Shown: in pieces, positions 1-8,413 of the stretch
Numbering within the stretch: position 1 is the stretch's first letter
Layout: the number at the start of each line of letters is the position of its first letter
Assembly (NCBI GenBank): GCA_022072055.1
Contig: JAJVIK010000010.1
Coordinates: 224,627 to 288,626 of the forward strand
From: a bacterium
GTDB taxonomy: Bacteria > Hinthialibacterota > Hinthialibacteria > OLB16
DNA length: 64,000 nt
Direction of reading: 5' to 3'
Program-made: the position numbers and the translations under genes
The notes under the pieces: generated by a model
What the model was told of the DNA's origin: nothing
Database searches by the model: none
Seen by the model: the letters and a program-made list of their open reading frames with translations, nothing else

Positions 1-276
1 CGCATCACACGACCTCGCGCGATTCATGACGGAACGTCCCAAGCCGCATGGAACATTCAACAGATGCTTGTAGCGCCCCAAGAACCCGATAGGGATAGGA
101 AAGGCGCAATCAGGCGCGCTCACCCTCTTCCCGTTCGATGTCTTCGGGTATGAGTCGTTTCCTGCGGGATAGGGATGAGGCTTCCCTCCTTTACCGGGGA
201 ACCCCTCTTGCCCGACAATTCCCTTCGCTTTTCGCGAGTTCTGTCGCTTCTGGCTCCGGCGAAGGAGGCACATGGC

Positions 277-2160
277 ATGAAACGTTTCATGGTATTGTTT
301 GGGGAGGTTCTTTTGCTACTCACGACAGTTTCTTCCCGCGGTGATTCAGCCGATTCCACTCAACTGATCCTCTTACCCGGCCCCCGTTCCGTTGTCGTCT
401 CCGGCGGGGAGTATGTCATTCCAGCTGATGGAGTCTTCTCATTTCGAAATGTCCGGGAGGATATGGCGCACACGCTTGCGGACCATCTGCGCGCGTTCCT
501 GCCGCGCAACGCCTCACCGCCGACAATTTTCCATGCGGATCCCAAGGCCATTCCGCGCGCTCAGGGTTATTCCCTGTCAGTCGCAGCTGACGGCATACGC
601 ATCAGCGCGCATGATGAGGCGGGTCTGTTCTATGGCCTCATGACTCTGCGGCAGATCGCGCGTCAATCGCCGCAAGGGAAACTCCCTTTCGTTCAAATCG
701 AGGATTGGCCCGAGTTCCCCAATCGCGGAGTGCTTTTGGATGTAAGCCGCGACAAGGTTCCGGAGATGGAAACCCTGTACGCCCTGGTGGATCGTCTGTC
801 GGAATGGAAGTGTAACCAGTTGCAGCTTTACACCGAGCACACTTTCGCATATCGCGATCATCCCATTGTCTGGCGGGATGCCTCGCCGATGACACCGGCG
901 CAGGTGCGCGCGCTGGATGATTATTGCCGCGAACGCTTTGTGGAGTTTGTGCCCAATCAGAACTCCTTCGGCCACATGGATCGCTGGCTCAAGCACGAGC
1001 AGTACAAGCGCCTCGCGGAGATGCCCGAGGGCGGGTCCGATCTGTGCGGCGTCGATCCCGAGTGCGAGAATTTCATCGCGGGGCTCTACGCCGACCTGCT
1101 GCCGAACTTCTCCAGCCGTCATTTCAATGTCTGCTGCGATGAGACCTGGAGCCTGGGCAAAGGACGCAGCAAGGAAGCGGCGGATCAGAAGGGGGTGGGA
1201 CGGGTCTATCTCGACTTCCTCCTCAAGATCCATGACCTCGTCGCGTCCCATGGACGCACCATGATGTTCTGGGGCGACATCATCATGCAACATCCCGAAC
1301 TGATCCCGGAACTCCCCAAGGATGTCATCGCAATGGAATGGGGTTATGAGGCCGAGCACCCTTTCGCGGAGCATGGCAAGAAGTTTGCCGAGTCCGGGAT
1401 CCCCTTCTATGTCTGCCCCGGAACATCCGCCTGGAACTCACTTGTCGGGCGCACCGACAATGCCATTCAGAACCTTCGCAATGCGGCCCAAAACGGGCTT
1501 GCCAACGGCGCGGTCGGATACCTGGTCACCGATTGGGGGGATGGCGGGCATTGGCAGCCGCTCCCGGTTTCGTACCTGGGCTATGCCTGCGGCGCCGCTT
1601 TCAGCTGGTCGTATGAGGCCAACCAGAAACTCGACATCCGGCGGGCGCTCGATGTCCATGCCTTCCAGGATTCGGCCGGAATCATGGGGCGACTGGCCTA
1701 TGACTTGGGGAATGCCTATCAGAAAACGGGCGTTACGATCCCCAACAGCACCCTCTATTACATGCTCCTCCAGCATCGCACTGAAGGCCCCATCGCGGGC
1801 GCCGCGTTGGAACACTCCAGCACCGAGAGTCTGACCGTAACCATCCGACTCATCGATGACATCATGGGCAGCTTGCCGAACGCAAAGATGTCCGGCCCGG
1901 ATGCCGAGACTGTCGAGCGCGAGTTCCGGATCGCGGCGGACCTGGCGCGCTTTGCCTGCCGACTCGGCATCAGTCGCATCGAGGCGGGCGGAGTGGGGAC
2001 ATCGGAGTTGCCCGCGGAAAAGAAGAAGGCTCTGGCCGCGGAGCTTGAGCCTCTCATTCCCGCGTTCCGTCAGGTGTGGCTGGAGCGCAATCGTTCGGGC
2101 GGGCTCAAGGACAGCGCGGGGCGCTTGGAAAACCTCTTGGCTGCATTGAAAAAGAGTTGA
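277..2160 (+). CDS. Secreted glycoside hydrolase family 20 (beta-N-acetylhexosaminidase-like)
   Basis: 627 aa. Likely removes terminal N-acetylhexosamine (or a related sugar) from glycans in the periplasm or outside the cell. The first ~25 residues form a signal peptide (basic MKRF, then a VLLLL core). A GH20b-like N-terminal domain follows (about 30-150), then the TIM-barrel catalytic domain. The GH20 Asp-Glu pair is seen as NVCCDETWS, D288-E289. The start at 277 is chosen over an in-frame ATG at 175 because AAGGAGG lies 8 bases upstream and only this start gives a clean signal peptide. It stands alone, convergent with the glycosyltransferase downstream. The family call is good; the exact substrate cannot be read from sequence. 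Confidence 0.85.
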   Translation: MKRFMVLFGEVLLLLTTVSSRGDSADSTQLILLPGPRSVVVSGGEYVIPADGVFSFRNVREDMAHTLADHLRAFLPRNASPPTIFHADPKAIPRAQGYSLSVAADGIRISAHDEAGLFYGLMTLRQIARQSPQGKLPFVQIEDWPEFPNRGVLLDVSRDKVPEMETLYALVDRLSEWKCNQLQLYTEHTFAYRDHPIVWRDASPMTPAQVRALDDYCRERFVEFVPNQNSFGHMDRWLKHEQYKRLAEMPEGGSDLCGVDPECENFIAGLYADLLPNFSSRHFNVCCDETWSLGKGRSKEAADQKGVGRVYLDFLLKIHDLVASHGRTMMFWGDIIMQHPELIPELPKDVIAMEWGYEAEHPFAEHGKKFAESGIPFYVCPGTSAWNSLVGRTDNAIQNLRNAAQNGLANGAVGYLVTDWGDGGHWQPLPVSYLGYACGAAFSWSYEANQKLDIRRALDVHAFQDSAGIMGRLAYDLGNAYQKTGVTIPNSTLYYMLLQHRTEGPIAGAALEHSSTESLTVTIRLIDDIMGSLPNAKMSGPDAETVEREFRIAADLARFACRLGISRIEAGGVGTSELPAEKKKALAAELEPLIPAFRQVWLERNRSGGLKDSAGRLENLLAALKKS

Positions 2161-2301
2161 ATGGATCCGTGAAGCAAACCGCCGTCACGACACCGCGGGT
2201 CGAGTTTCTCGGCCGGCTTCCCGGCGACACGGTTGCATTCGATTACAGGCTGGAGAGCGCATGCCTGAGGTGGGTCTCCACCACTCCGCCGGCAGCGGAA
2301 C

Positions 2302-3450
2302 TCAGCCTTCCAGCGCGGCGAGAATCCCCTGGATGCACACTTTCCAGTTACGCTCGCGGCGGACCCAATCGAGCCCCGCGCGCCCCATTTCGACACGCCG
2401 ATCCGGGTCCTCAAGGAGAGCGCCGATGGCTTGGATGAGGGCCTCCAGGTTATCGGGAGGAACCATCAGGCCGGTCTTTCCAGGGAGCATCGCCTCGGGA
2501 ACCCCTCCGGATTCGGCGCCGATTGTGGGTTTGCCGCAAGCCGCCGCCTCCTGGAGCACCAAGCCCAGGCCTTCCACGCTGGGGCCATCCTGAATTGCGG
2601 GGAGGAGAAAGACATCACAGGCCTGATAGAAGAGGTGGAGCGCCTCCTCATCGGTTTTTCCCCAGAATCGAATATGGTCCTCAAGGTTCTCGCGTTTGGT
2701 CAGCTTCCGAAGCGCCTCCTCTTCGGGGCCTCGACCGACAATCCAGTACTCGATCCCCGGCCACCGGTCCCTCAGCGATTTCACCGCCTGAATGACCAGA
2801 CGGTGCCGTTTCCGGGAAACCAGCCTCCCTACAGTGAGCAATATGGGACCTCCATCGAGAACCCCGAGCCTCTCGCCGGCCAGCCCTTCGGTCCGATCGG
2901 GCTGGAACCGGTCCAGGTCCACTCCCAGCGGACACAAGCGGACCTTTTCGGTCGGGACCCCGAATTCAATCACCTGGTCCCGAGTGAATCGGCTGATCGC
3001 AAGGATGGCGTGGGCCTCGCGATAAATCTCAAGGAGAACCCTCTTCCCCACGGACGAGGGTTTGGGGAGCTCGAACTTGAGAAACTCATACCCATAGGCA
3101 AACACTGAAAAGGGGGTCTCAATCCCTTGTTTGTGAACAAGCAGACCATAGGCGCCGCCAAAAGAGGGGTTGATGGCGAGCAGGTGATCCGACCGGCTGA
3201 GGACTTGGCGGCGGAAACCTCCGGTGGCGAGGAAGCCCGGAAGGAGCCGCGCCGGCCCGGCGTTGTAGCCGGGAAAACGGAAGACCGGGTAGTCCAGCGT
3301 CCGGTCATGGGTATCGGCATCGGGAAGTTTTGGGGCAAGGACGCCTGAGAGGCGCCCCGCGCGGTGGAGTTCCCGCGCGAGGTCCGTTGAGAGTCGCGAT
3401 AGGCCGCCCTCGATGGGCGGGAAATCCGCCGTGGCGAGAGCGATTTTCAA
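2302..3450 (-). CDS. Glycosyltransferase family 4 (GT-B fold)
   Basis: 382 aa. Retaining GT-B transferase that probably adds a sugar from a nucleotide donor to an envelope glycan or lipid carrier in the cytoplasm. The N-terminus shows the acceptor-domain pattern DFPPIEGGLSRLS. The C-terminal half has the GT4 donor-site run EGLGLVLQEAAACGKPTIG (E-x7-E) followed by SGGVPEAM. Its ATG overlaps the stop of the upstream PilZ gene by 4 bases, so the two are translationally coupled. That suggests the transferase or its pathway answers to c-di-GMP. Acceptor and sugar are unknown. Confidence 0.88.
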   Translation of the reverse strand: MKIALATADFPPIEGGLSRLSTDLARELHRAGRLSGVLAPKLPDADTHDRTLDYPVFRFPGYNAGPARLLPGFLATGGFRRQVLSRSDHLLAINPSFGGAYGLLVHKQGIETPFSVFAYGYEFLKFELPKPSSVGKRVLLEIYREAHAILAISRFTRDQVIEFGVPTEKVRLCPLGVDLDRFQPDRTEGLAGERLGVLDGGPILLTVGRLVSRKRHRLVIQAVKSLRDRWPGIEYWIVGRGPEEEALRKLTKRENLEDHIRFWGKTDEEALHLFYQACDVFLLPAIQDGPSVEGLGLVLQEAAACGKPTIGAESGGVPEAMLPGKTGLMVPPDNLEALIQAIGALLEDPDRRVEMGRAGLDWVRRERNWKVCIQGILAALEG

Positions 3451-3848
3451 ATCTTGCTGAGAACGTACTGGTCGATGGCCTGCCGGTCGGCCTGGTCGAT
3501 CTCGGTAAAGGAAATCGCGATGCCGTGCCGGTATTCACGTCCGGGAACTTCCTTCTCGATCCAGACCGCCTTGCCGATGGCGTGGATCGGTTTGTCCCGG
3601 ACAGGGAGCGAGATCTGCATGTCGATCTGGCTCTTGAACAGAAGGAAGTCATCCACGACGCTCTCGCGCTGCTGGGTGAGGTGGGTGTCGAGCAGTTCGA
3701 TAAAGACCCCGCCGGCGCTGATGTCTCGGGTGAACGCCTCGCGGTAGTTCATCCCCTTGATGGCGGCCGAGGATCCCACGAGCTTAAACTCGATGCGAAC
3801 TCGGGCCTGGAGGCGGACATGTTGTCGAAGATTCTCGGGATTCGTCAT
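3447..3848 (-). CDS. PilZ domain protein (c-di-GMP receptor)
   Basis: 133 aa, essentially one PilZ beta-barrel. The two c-di-GMP-binding elements are visible: an N-terminal arginine cluster (RQHVRLQARVRIEF region, about residues 8-20) and DISAGG (about 44-49), matching RxxxR and (D/N)xSxxG. No output domain is fused, so it probably acts by binding a partner. It is the first gene of a two-gene unit whose stop overlaps the start of a GT4 glycosyltransferase. Regulation of polysaccharide synthesis by c-di-GMP is a reasonable inference. Confidence 0.85.
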   Translation of the reverse strand: MTNPENLRQHVRLQARVRIEFKLVGSSAAIKGMNYREAFTRDISAGGVFIELLDTHLTQQRESVVDDFLLFKSQIDMQISLPVRDKPIHAIGKAVWIEKEVPGREYRHGIAISFTEIDQADRQAIDQYVLSKI

Positions 3849-3920
3849 CGGCCTGCTGACTTTCCTTGGAAATTACACCCCCCCCGGCCCCCGCCGTCCC
3901 AACAGCATGGCGACACGGTG

Positions 3921-3945
3921 GGCTTAAGCACGCTAGACTTAAGCC
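3921..3945. promoter_or_regulatory. Perfect inverted repeat upstream of wecB
   Basis: GGCTTAAG (3921-3928), 9-base spacer, CTTAAGCC (3938-3945). A perfect 8-bp dyad in the 224-base divergent region between the PilZ gene and wecB, placed where a transcription factor could reach either promoter. It has no T-tract and no coding on either side, so a terminator is unlikely. No regulator was assigned. Confidence 0.4.
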
Positions 3946-4072
3946 AGGAAGCCTAGCATGGGGAGCTTTCCCTGGACAAGGGAGAACCCCGGCCCGGGAA
4001 CCCCGCGCACTTGCGATGGGCGGGTGGACGGAGGATACTGCGCGCTACGTCTGTCAGCGACCCAAACCAGTG

Positions 4073-5212
4073 ATGAAACGAAAGAAATTCGCCTGCGTCG
4101 TGGGCGCTCGTCCGAACTTCATGAAGATGGCGCCCCTGATGGAGGCGTTGCGCCCATTTTCCGAGGAAGTCTCCGTCCAGCTGATCCACACAGGCCAGCA
4201 CTACGATGAACGCCTATCCGGGCTGCTGTTCCGTCAGCTGGCCCTGCCTCAGCCGAACCTCTACCTGGGTGTGGGTTCGGGGAGTCATGCCCAGCAGACC
4301 GCGCGTGTCATGATGGCCTTTGAGGAGTACTGCCTGGAGGAGAAACCCGATCTAGTCCTGTTGGTCGGGGATGTGAACTCCACCCTGGCCTGCTGCCTGG
4401 TGGCCGCCAAGCTCCTGATTCCGGTTGCCCATGTGGAGGCGGGCCTGCGTAGCCGCGACCGCACCATGCCGGAGGAGATCAACCGAATCGTGGTGGATGC
4501 CCTGGCGGATATCTTGTTCACCACCTGCCGCGAGGCGGATGAGAACCTGATCCGCGAGGGAATTCCCAAGGAGAAGATTCACTTTGTGGGGAATGTGATG
4601 ATCGATTCCCTCCGCAAATTCCTGCCTCAGGCCACCCCGCCCTCGGTCCTTTCAAGGCTTGAGGATCCGGGGCAATTCGGAGTGGTTACCCTCCATCGCC
4701 CGGCGAATGTGGACGATCCGACAACCTTGCGAGCGTTGGTGGGGAGCTTCATGGAGGTGTCCGCGAATCTCCCCCTGATTTTCCCTTGTCATCCTCGCAC
4801 CCATCAGCGACTTCGGGAATTCGGATTCGAGGTGGATGATTCCCTGAGCGAGGATGGCTCGCGCTTGGGGGAGTCTCGGGTGTGGATGGTTCCGAGCTTG
4901 GGCTACCTGGAGTTCATCTATCTACTCGATAAGGCCAAGGTCGTGCTGACCGATTCCGGGGGTATTCAGGAGGAGGTGACCGTGCTGGGAACCCCCTGCC
5001 TCACCCTCCGTGAGAATACCGAACGACCGATCACCCTCGATGGCGGAATCAACACGTTGGTGGGACGTGATCCGGCGGTGATTCGCGAGGCCATGGAGCG
5101 TGTTCTCTCCAATGGCCCGGTCCAACCTCGCGTGCCCGAGAAATGGGATGGGGGATCCTCGACCGAAATCGCCCAGATCCTTGTCAATTGGGTGAGAAAC
5201 GGACCAAACTGA
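4073..5212 (+). CDS. wecB: UDP-N-acetylglucosamine 2-epimerase (non-hydrolysing)
   Basis: 379 aa, the usual length for WecB/MnaA. Interconverts UDP-GlcNAc and UDP-ManNAc in the cytoplasm to supply ManNAc for surface polysaccharides. Family motifs: VGARPNFMK at the N-terminus, GDVNSTLA, HVEAGLRS, PEEINR, DSGGIQEE and ENTERPIT. The start at 4073 (MKRKKFACVVGARPN) is chosen because the conserved domain begins there; an open extension back to 3866 has no family similarity. Followed 20 bases later by pgsA on the same strand, so they are probably co-transcribed. Confidence 0.92.
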   Translation: MKRKKFACVVGARPNFMKMAPLMEALRPFSEEVSVQLIHTGQHYDERLSGLLFRQLALPQPNLYLGVGSGSHAQQTARVMMAFEEYCLEEKPDLVLLVGDVNSTLACCLVAAKLLIPVAHVEAGLRSRDRTMPEEINRIVVDALADILFTTCREADENLIREGIPKEKIHFVGNVMIDSLRKFLPQATPPSVLSRLEDPGQFGVVTLHRPANVDDPTTLRALVGSFMEVSANLPLIFPCHPRTHQRLREFGFEVDDSLSEDGSRLGESRVWMVPSLGYLEFIYLLDKAKVVLTDSGGIQEEVTVLGTPCLTLRENTERPITLDGGINTLVGRDPAVIREAMERVLSNGPVQPRVPEKWDGGSSTEIAQILVNWVRNGPN

Positions 5213-5232
5213 AAGGCGACAGGAGGGACGCG

Positions 5233-5952
5233 ATGGCCGGACCGCTCAAGCTGAAAAGCCCGCCGTACCTGAACATCGCCAACTTGGTGTCCCTCCTGCG
5301 GCTGGTGCTCCTGCCGGTCTTCTTCTATTTCCTTTTCTACTACATCAAGTGGCGCGGGAGCGGCGATGGGGATGGGGTCCTGGCCCATGTCTTCTATTTG
5401 CTGGCCCTCGTCACGGTTCCCGTCATCCTTTTTACGGACTATCTGGACGGCTGGCTGGCGCGTCGCTTTAAGCTGGTCAATCCCCTCGGCGCGTTCCTCG
5501 ATCCGCTGGCGGACAAATTCTTCGCGTTCTTCGCCATCGCGCTTCTGGCCTGGGCGGAGGAACTGCCGGTCTGGCTCGCCATGGTGGTGTTCTTCAAGGA
5601 GCTCTTCATCCTGGTCGGTTGGGTGTTGCTCTTCATCCTGGGATACGACACGGAAATTTCACCCTGCGGAACAGGCAAGGCGGCGGCGGTCTGCCAAGGG
5701 GCGGTGGTCCTGGCCGCTTTACTCACCCTGCCGGGGCAGGAGGTCTTTTCCATCCCCGGAGTCCCGCTCCATGCACTGGCGCAGCTTATCAACCAGATGT
5801 GGTTCCACATCGTCACGGCGGCGCTGACCACTCTGGCCGGGGCCTTCTATGTGCTGGAGGGCCTGCAGCGCTCGCAGCGCATCCTTCCGGTGGAAGACGA
5901 AAAGGTGACAGTCCTTCAAGTGGGGGAAAGCGGTCAGGCCAAGGACCACTGA
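5233..5952 (+). CDS. pgsA: CDP-alcohol phosphatidyltransferase (phosphatidylglycerophosphate synthase-like)
   Basis: 239 aa integral membrane enzyme with about five or six hydrophobic segments. Probably makes phosphatidylglycerophosphate from CDP-diacylglycerol and glycerol-3-phosphate. The signature of the family, D-x2-DG-x2-AR-x8-G-x3-D-x3-D, reads DYLDGWLARRF ... GAFLDPLADK. The start at 5233 is set by GACAGGAGG just upstream; an in-frame ATG at 5143 lies inside wecB. The long C-terminal tail (about 40 residues after the last hydrophobic segment) is not typical. Other CDP-alcohol transferases cannot be excluded. A second family member, pcs, is at 43512. Confidence 0.8.
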   Translation: MAGPLKLKSPPYLNIANLVSLLRLVLLPVFFYFLFYYIKWRGSGDGDGVLAHVFYLLALVTVPVILFTDYLDGWLARRFKLVNPLGAFLDPLADKFFAFFAIALLAWAEELPVWLAMVVFFKELFILVGWVLLFILGYDTEISPCGTGKAAAVCQGAVVLAALLTLPGQEVFSIPGVPLHALAQLINQMWFHIVTAALTTLAGAFYVLEGLQRSQRILPVEDEKVTVLQVGESGQAKDH

Positions 5953-5971
5953 GCCCGCTCGGAGTCAGGCA

Positions 5972-8161
5972 TCAAGCATCGCCGGATGACCGCCGCGCCC
6001 CCAAGGCTCGCAGGAAAGAGAGCACCCGCGCAAAGATCTCCTCCGATTCGGGACCATTGATGATGCCATGAGTTGTCCTGGCGAAAAACGCCGCTTCTCT
6101 GTGAGAGGAGCCCACGCCTCGCACAATTCGATAGGCGCTTTCGGGGTCCACGATCGGATCCTCGGTCCCTTGGACCACAAGGATCGGAACACGGATGTCC
6201 GGGAGGGACCGCTCAAGCATTTCCATGGCCTTTCCCAGTTCGGCCACACCGGAGACCGGGATGCGATCATAGTTGACCCGTGGGTTTTCAGGGGTATGGG
6301 AGATGAAGTCCCATCCCAAGCCGCCGCCGCCAAAGCGCTCCAGGAGCCAGTTGAAGGTGGCCACCGGCGAGGCGAACCGAGAGGCCGCGCTCTTCAGGTG
6401 CAGCGGTGTGTTGATGGCGAAGGCCGCTTGGACCTTGTTCCCCTTGCGCGCTGACGCGAGCAGCGCCAGACCGCCGCCGGTGGAAAAGCCCCCCACAATG
6501 ATCCGGTCGGTGAGCGACTTAATGACCGCGTATCCCCGATTCAGCGACTCGTACCATTCCTCCCAGGGAGTCCTCGCCAAGTCTTCCGGAGAAGTCCCAT
6601 GCCCGCGCAGTCGAACCCCATAGACCGCATAGCCGCCGCGAAACAGATACTCGGCGAGCGCGCGGACCTCCTGGGGCGCCGAGAGATACCCATGCACAAG
6701 GACCACCCCCGCGCGGGGACGCTTGGGAGAGAGCAGGAACGGCCGGCCCACCTTCGGCGGGGGGCTTTGAAGGGTGCGGTGGCGCGCGTAGTCCTCCTCG
6801 AAGAGGCGACAGTCCTCTTCCAGGAAGATCTCACGGATTTGCTCCGACAGGGATCGGGGATGAATTCGCGCAACCTCCGCGATGGTTCCGACAACGCGGG
6901 GTAGCGGTTCGATCTCGTTGGCGATCACTTCGGTGAGCTCGGTCATGCGCACTGCGTGAAAATCCGCTTTCCCCCGCACCAGGCCGAAGTTCTTCGTATA
7001 CCCCTTGTGGTCACGCCTGAGCAGTCCCTCGCGAACACACAGATCGACAAAACTATGGAACTTGGGGCTGTAATCCTCGTACAGAATGTCCCGGTAGGTC
7101 CGCGCGAGCAGGGAGTGCACCCGCGGCGGGTTCATCGCCAGGATGCGGTGGGTGGAAAGGAAGATCCGATTGCGATACTGGCGCTCGGTGAAGCGGCGCG
7201 CGCGTTGGTGGCGGATCAGGGTGGCGAAGATGTGATCGTAGTTGAGGGTGGTGAGCCGATAGATTTCGCTCATGTGGTGGAGCATCAGTTGCCGCGCGGC
7301 GTCATTGAACGCGGATCTCGGGTTCTCCTCGAGCGCGGCGAGATCGCCTGGTCCACACGCCATGAGCTCGGCGTACTCGGGGGTCTCCAGGTACTTCCTC
7401 GCATCAATCGGCTCCCCCAAGGTGATGTCGATGTCGGTGTCCGCGGAGAGCAGGGTCCCCTCCAGAGAGAGTTCCTCCAAGGCTCTCGGTCCGAGGCCGG
7501 AGCTCCACGCCCGCGCGAGTCGAACAAACGGGTTTTCGCCCGCGCGCATGGGGAAGTAGGTGACATTCACCGGAACGATCACGGTCCGTTTGGACAACGC
7601 CTGCTCGAAGGAGGAAAGGTCGAAACGCTTGAGGACCTCTTCAAGACCCGCCTGAGAGGGAGCGTGCGCCAGGCAGCCGAGCTTGTGGCGGTAGAACTCG
7701 GCGCGCAGAGCCAGCGAGGCAGCCCCGGTGTGCGGAGGTCGTCGGATCCCCCGATGGAAGATCCGAAAAGCGCCGGCGGGATCCACCACCTTCTTGTCCT
7801 TCACCATCAGCCCCTCGGGAAAGATGATCCAGGGGTGGTCCCCACGCAGGAGCGATCGAACGATGATCTTGTCGCGGTCGGGGTCCTTGGTCGACACAGT
7901 CCCCATCGCCCGCATGTAGGCTCCAACCTTGCCCACAAACAGCCCTTCATCGGCCAATGACCAGACCTCCAGCCCGGTCGCCTTGTGGAGTTCATAGGGC
8001 AGGAAGATGGTCTCGAGGCGGGTGAAATGGTTTACCACGAAGAGGATCGACATCTCCGGAGTGAGGTCCGCAAGGCGATGGAGGCGGATATCGGCCTTGA
8101 TCAGGCGAGTGGCCAGATCAAGGGCCCATTTGGTGGACTTGAACGCCAGCGCGGAGGACAT
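5972..8161 (-). CDS. Bifunctional acyltransferase (PlsC/GPAT-like) - alpha/beta hydrolase fusion
   Basis: 729 aa. Residues 35-260 form a glycerolipid acyltransferase domain: NHFTRLE (H45 to E50, where HX4D is usual) and IFPEGL (FPEG at 114-117). Residues 260-460 hold a helical linker that I do not recognise (RHQRARRFTERQYRNR region). Residues 485-725 are an alpha/beta hydrolase: VLVHGYLSAP oxyanion region, nucleophile elbow GGFSTGG (S560), TEDPIVDP (D668) and TTHGI (H698), a complete triad. One protein could therefore both attach and remove acyl groups, which would fit phospholipid remodelling next to pgsA. Its stop lies 19 bases from the convergent pgsA stop. Domain calls are firm; the combined reaction is inferred. 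Confidence 0.8.
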   Translation of the reverse strand: MSSALAFKSTKWALDLATRLIKADIRLHRLADLTPEMSILFVVNHFTRLETIFLPYELHKATGLEVWSLADEGLFVGKVGAYMRAMGTVSTKDPDRDKIIVRSLLRGDHPWIIFPEGLMVKDKKVVDPAGAFRIFHRGIRRPPHTGAASLALRAEFYRHKLGCLAHAPSQAGLEEVLKRFDLSSFEQALSKRTVIVPVNVTYFPMRAGENPFVRLARAWSSGLGPRALEELSLEGTLLSADTDIDITLGEPIDARKYLETPEYAELMACGPGDLAALEENPRSAFNDAARQLMLHHMSEIYRLTTLNYDHIFATLIRHQRARRFTERQYRNRIFLSTHRILAMNPPRVHSLLARTYRDILYEDYSPKFHSFVDLCVREGLLRRDHKGYTKNFGLVRGKADFHAVRMTELTEVIANEIEPLPRVVGTIAEVARIHPRSLSEQIREIFLEEDCRLFEEDYARHRTLQSPPPKVGRPFLLSPKRPRAGVVLVHGYLSAPQEVRALAEYLFRGGYAVYGVRLRGHGTSPEDLARTPWEEWYESLNRGYAVIKSLTDRIIVGGFSTGGGLALLASARKGNKVQAAFAINTPLHLKSAASRFASPVATFNWLLERFGGGGLGWDFISHTPENPRVNYDRIPVSGVAELGKAMEMLERSLPDIRVPILVVQGTEDPIVDPESAYRIVRGVGSSHREAAFFARTTHGIINGPESEEIFARVLSFLRALGARRSSGDA

Positions 8162-8413
8162 GGGCGAGTAATCTACCCTTGGGGGCTACCCCTGCTCAAC
8201 CCACTCAAGTGAAGCGCCCCACCTTGCGCCCCGCGGAGGCGGGAAATCGACAGCCGCTTGCTTACACGCGGGGGATGGCGGGCGCGAGTCTTAGGGCTTT
8301 TCTCACTTGAATGTAGCGCAGGAGGGACGCGCTTCGTCACGTCCCGCTGCCCCGTAAAACCAGCCACGACTGAGCATGACCCTCCGAGGCGGTCCACGCC
8401 AACATGAACCGCT
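8162..8413. other. Intergenic stretch with one hairpin
   Basis: 252 bases between the fusion gene and the upstream isomerase-like gene, both on the minus strand. The only structure seen is GGGACG (8324-8329), a 10-base loop and CGTCCC (8340-8345). It could end transcription of the isomerase gene, but no T-run follows on the minus strand. No open frame with recognisable content. Confidence 0.4.

Noticed and set aside
1..276. Possible 3' end of a gene before the GH20 gene
   Set aside because: Frames are open by chance over ~150 bases but show no recognisable residues; left unannotated.
2161..2301. Open continuation reading VKQTAVTTPRVEFLGRL after the GH20 stop
   Set aside because: No start with ribosome site and no known domain; it runs into the antisense of the glycosyltransferase.
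6956..7960. 334-codon plus-strand frame inside the acyltransferase fusion gene
   Set aside because: Opposite the acyltransferase and linker domains with their motifs; no independent evidence.
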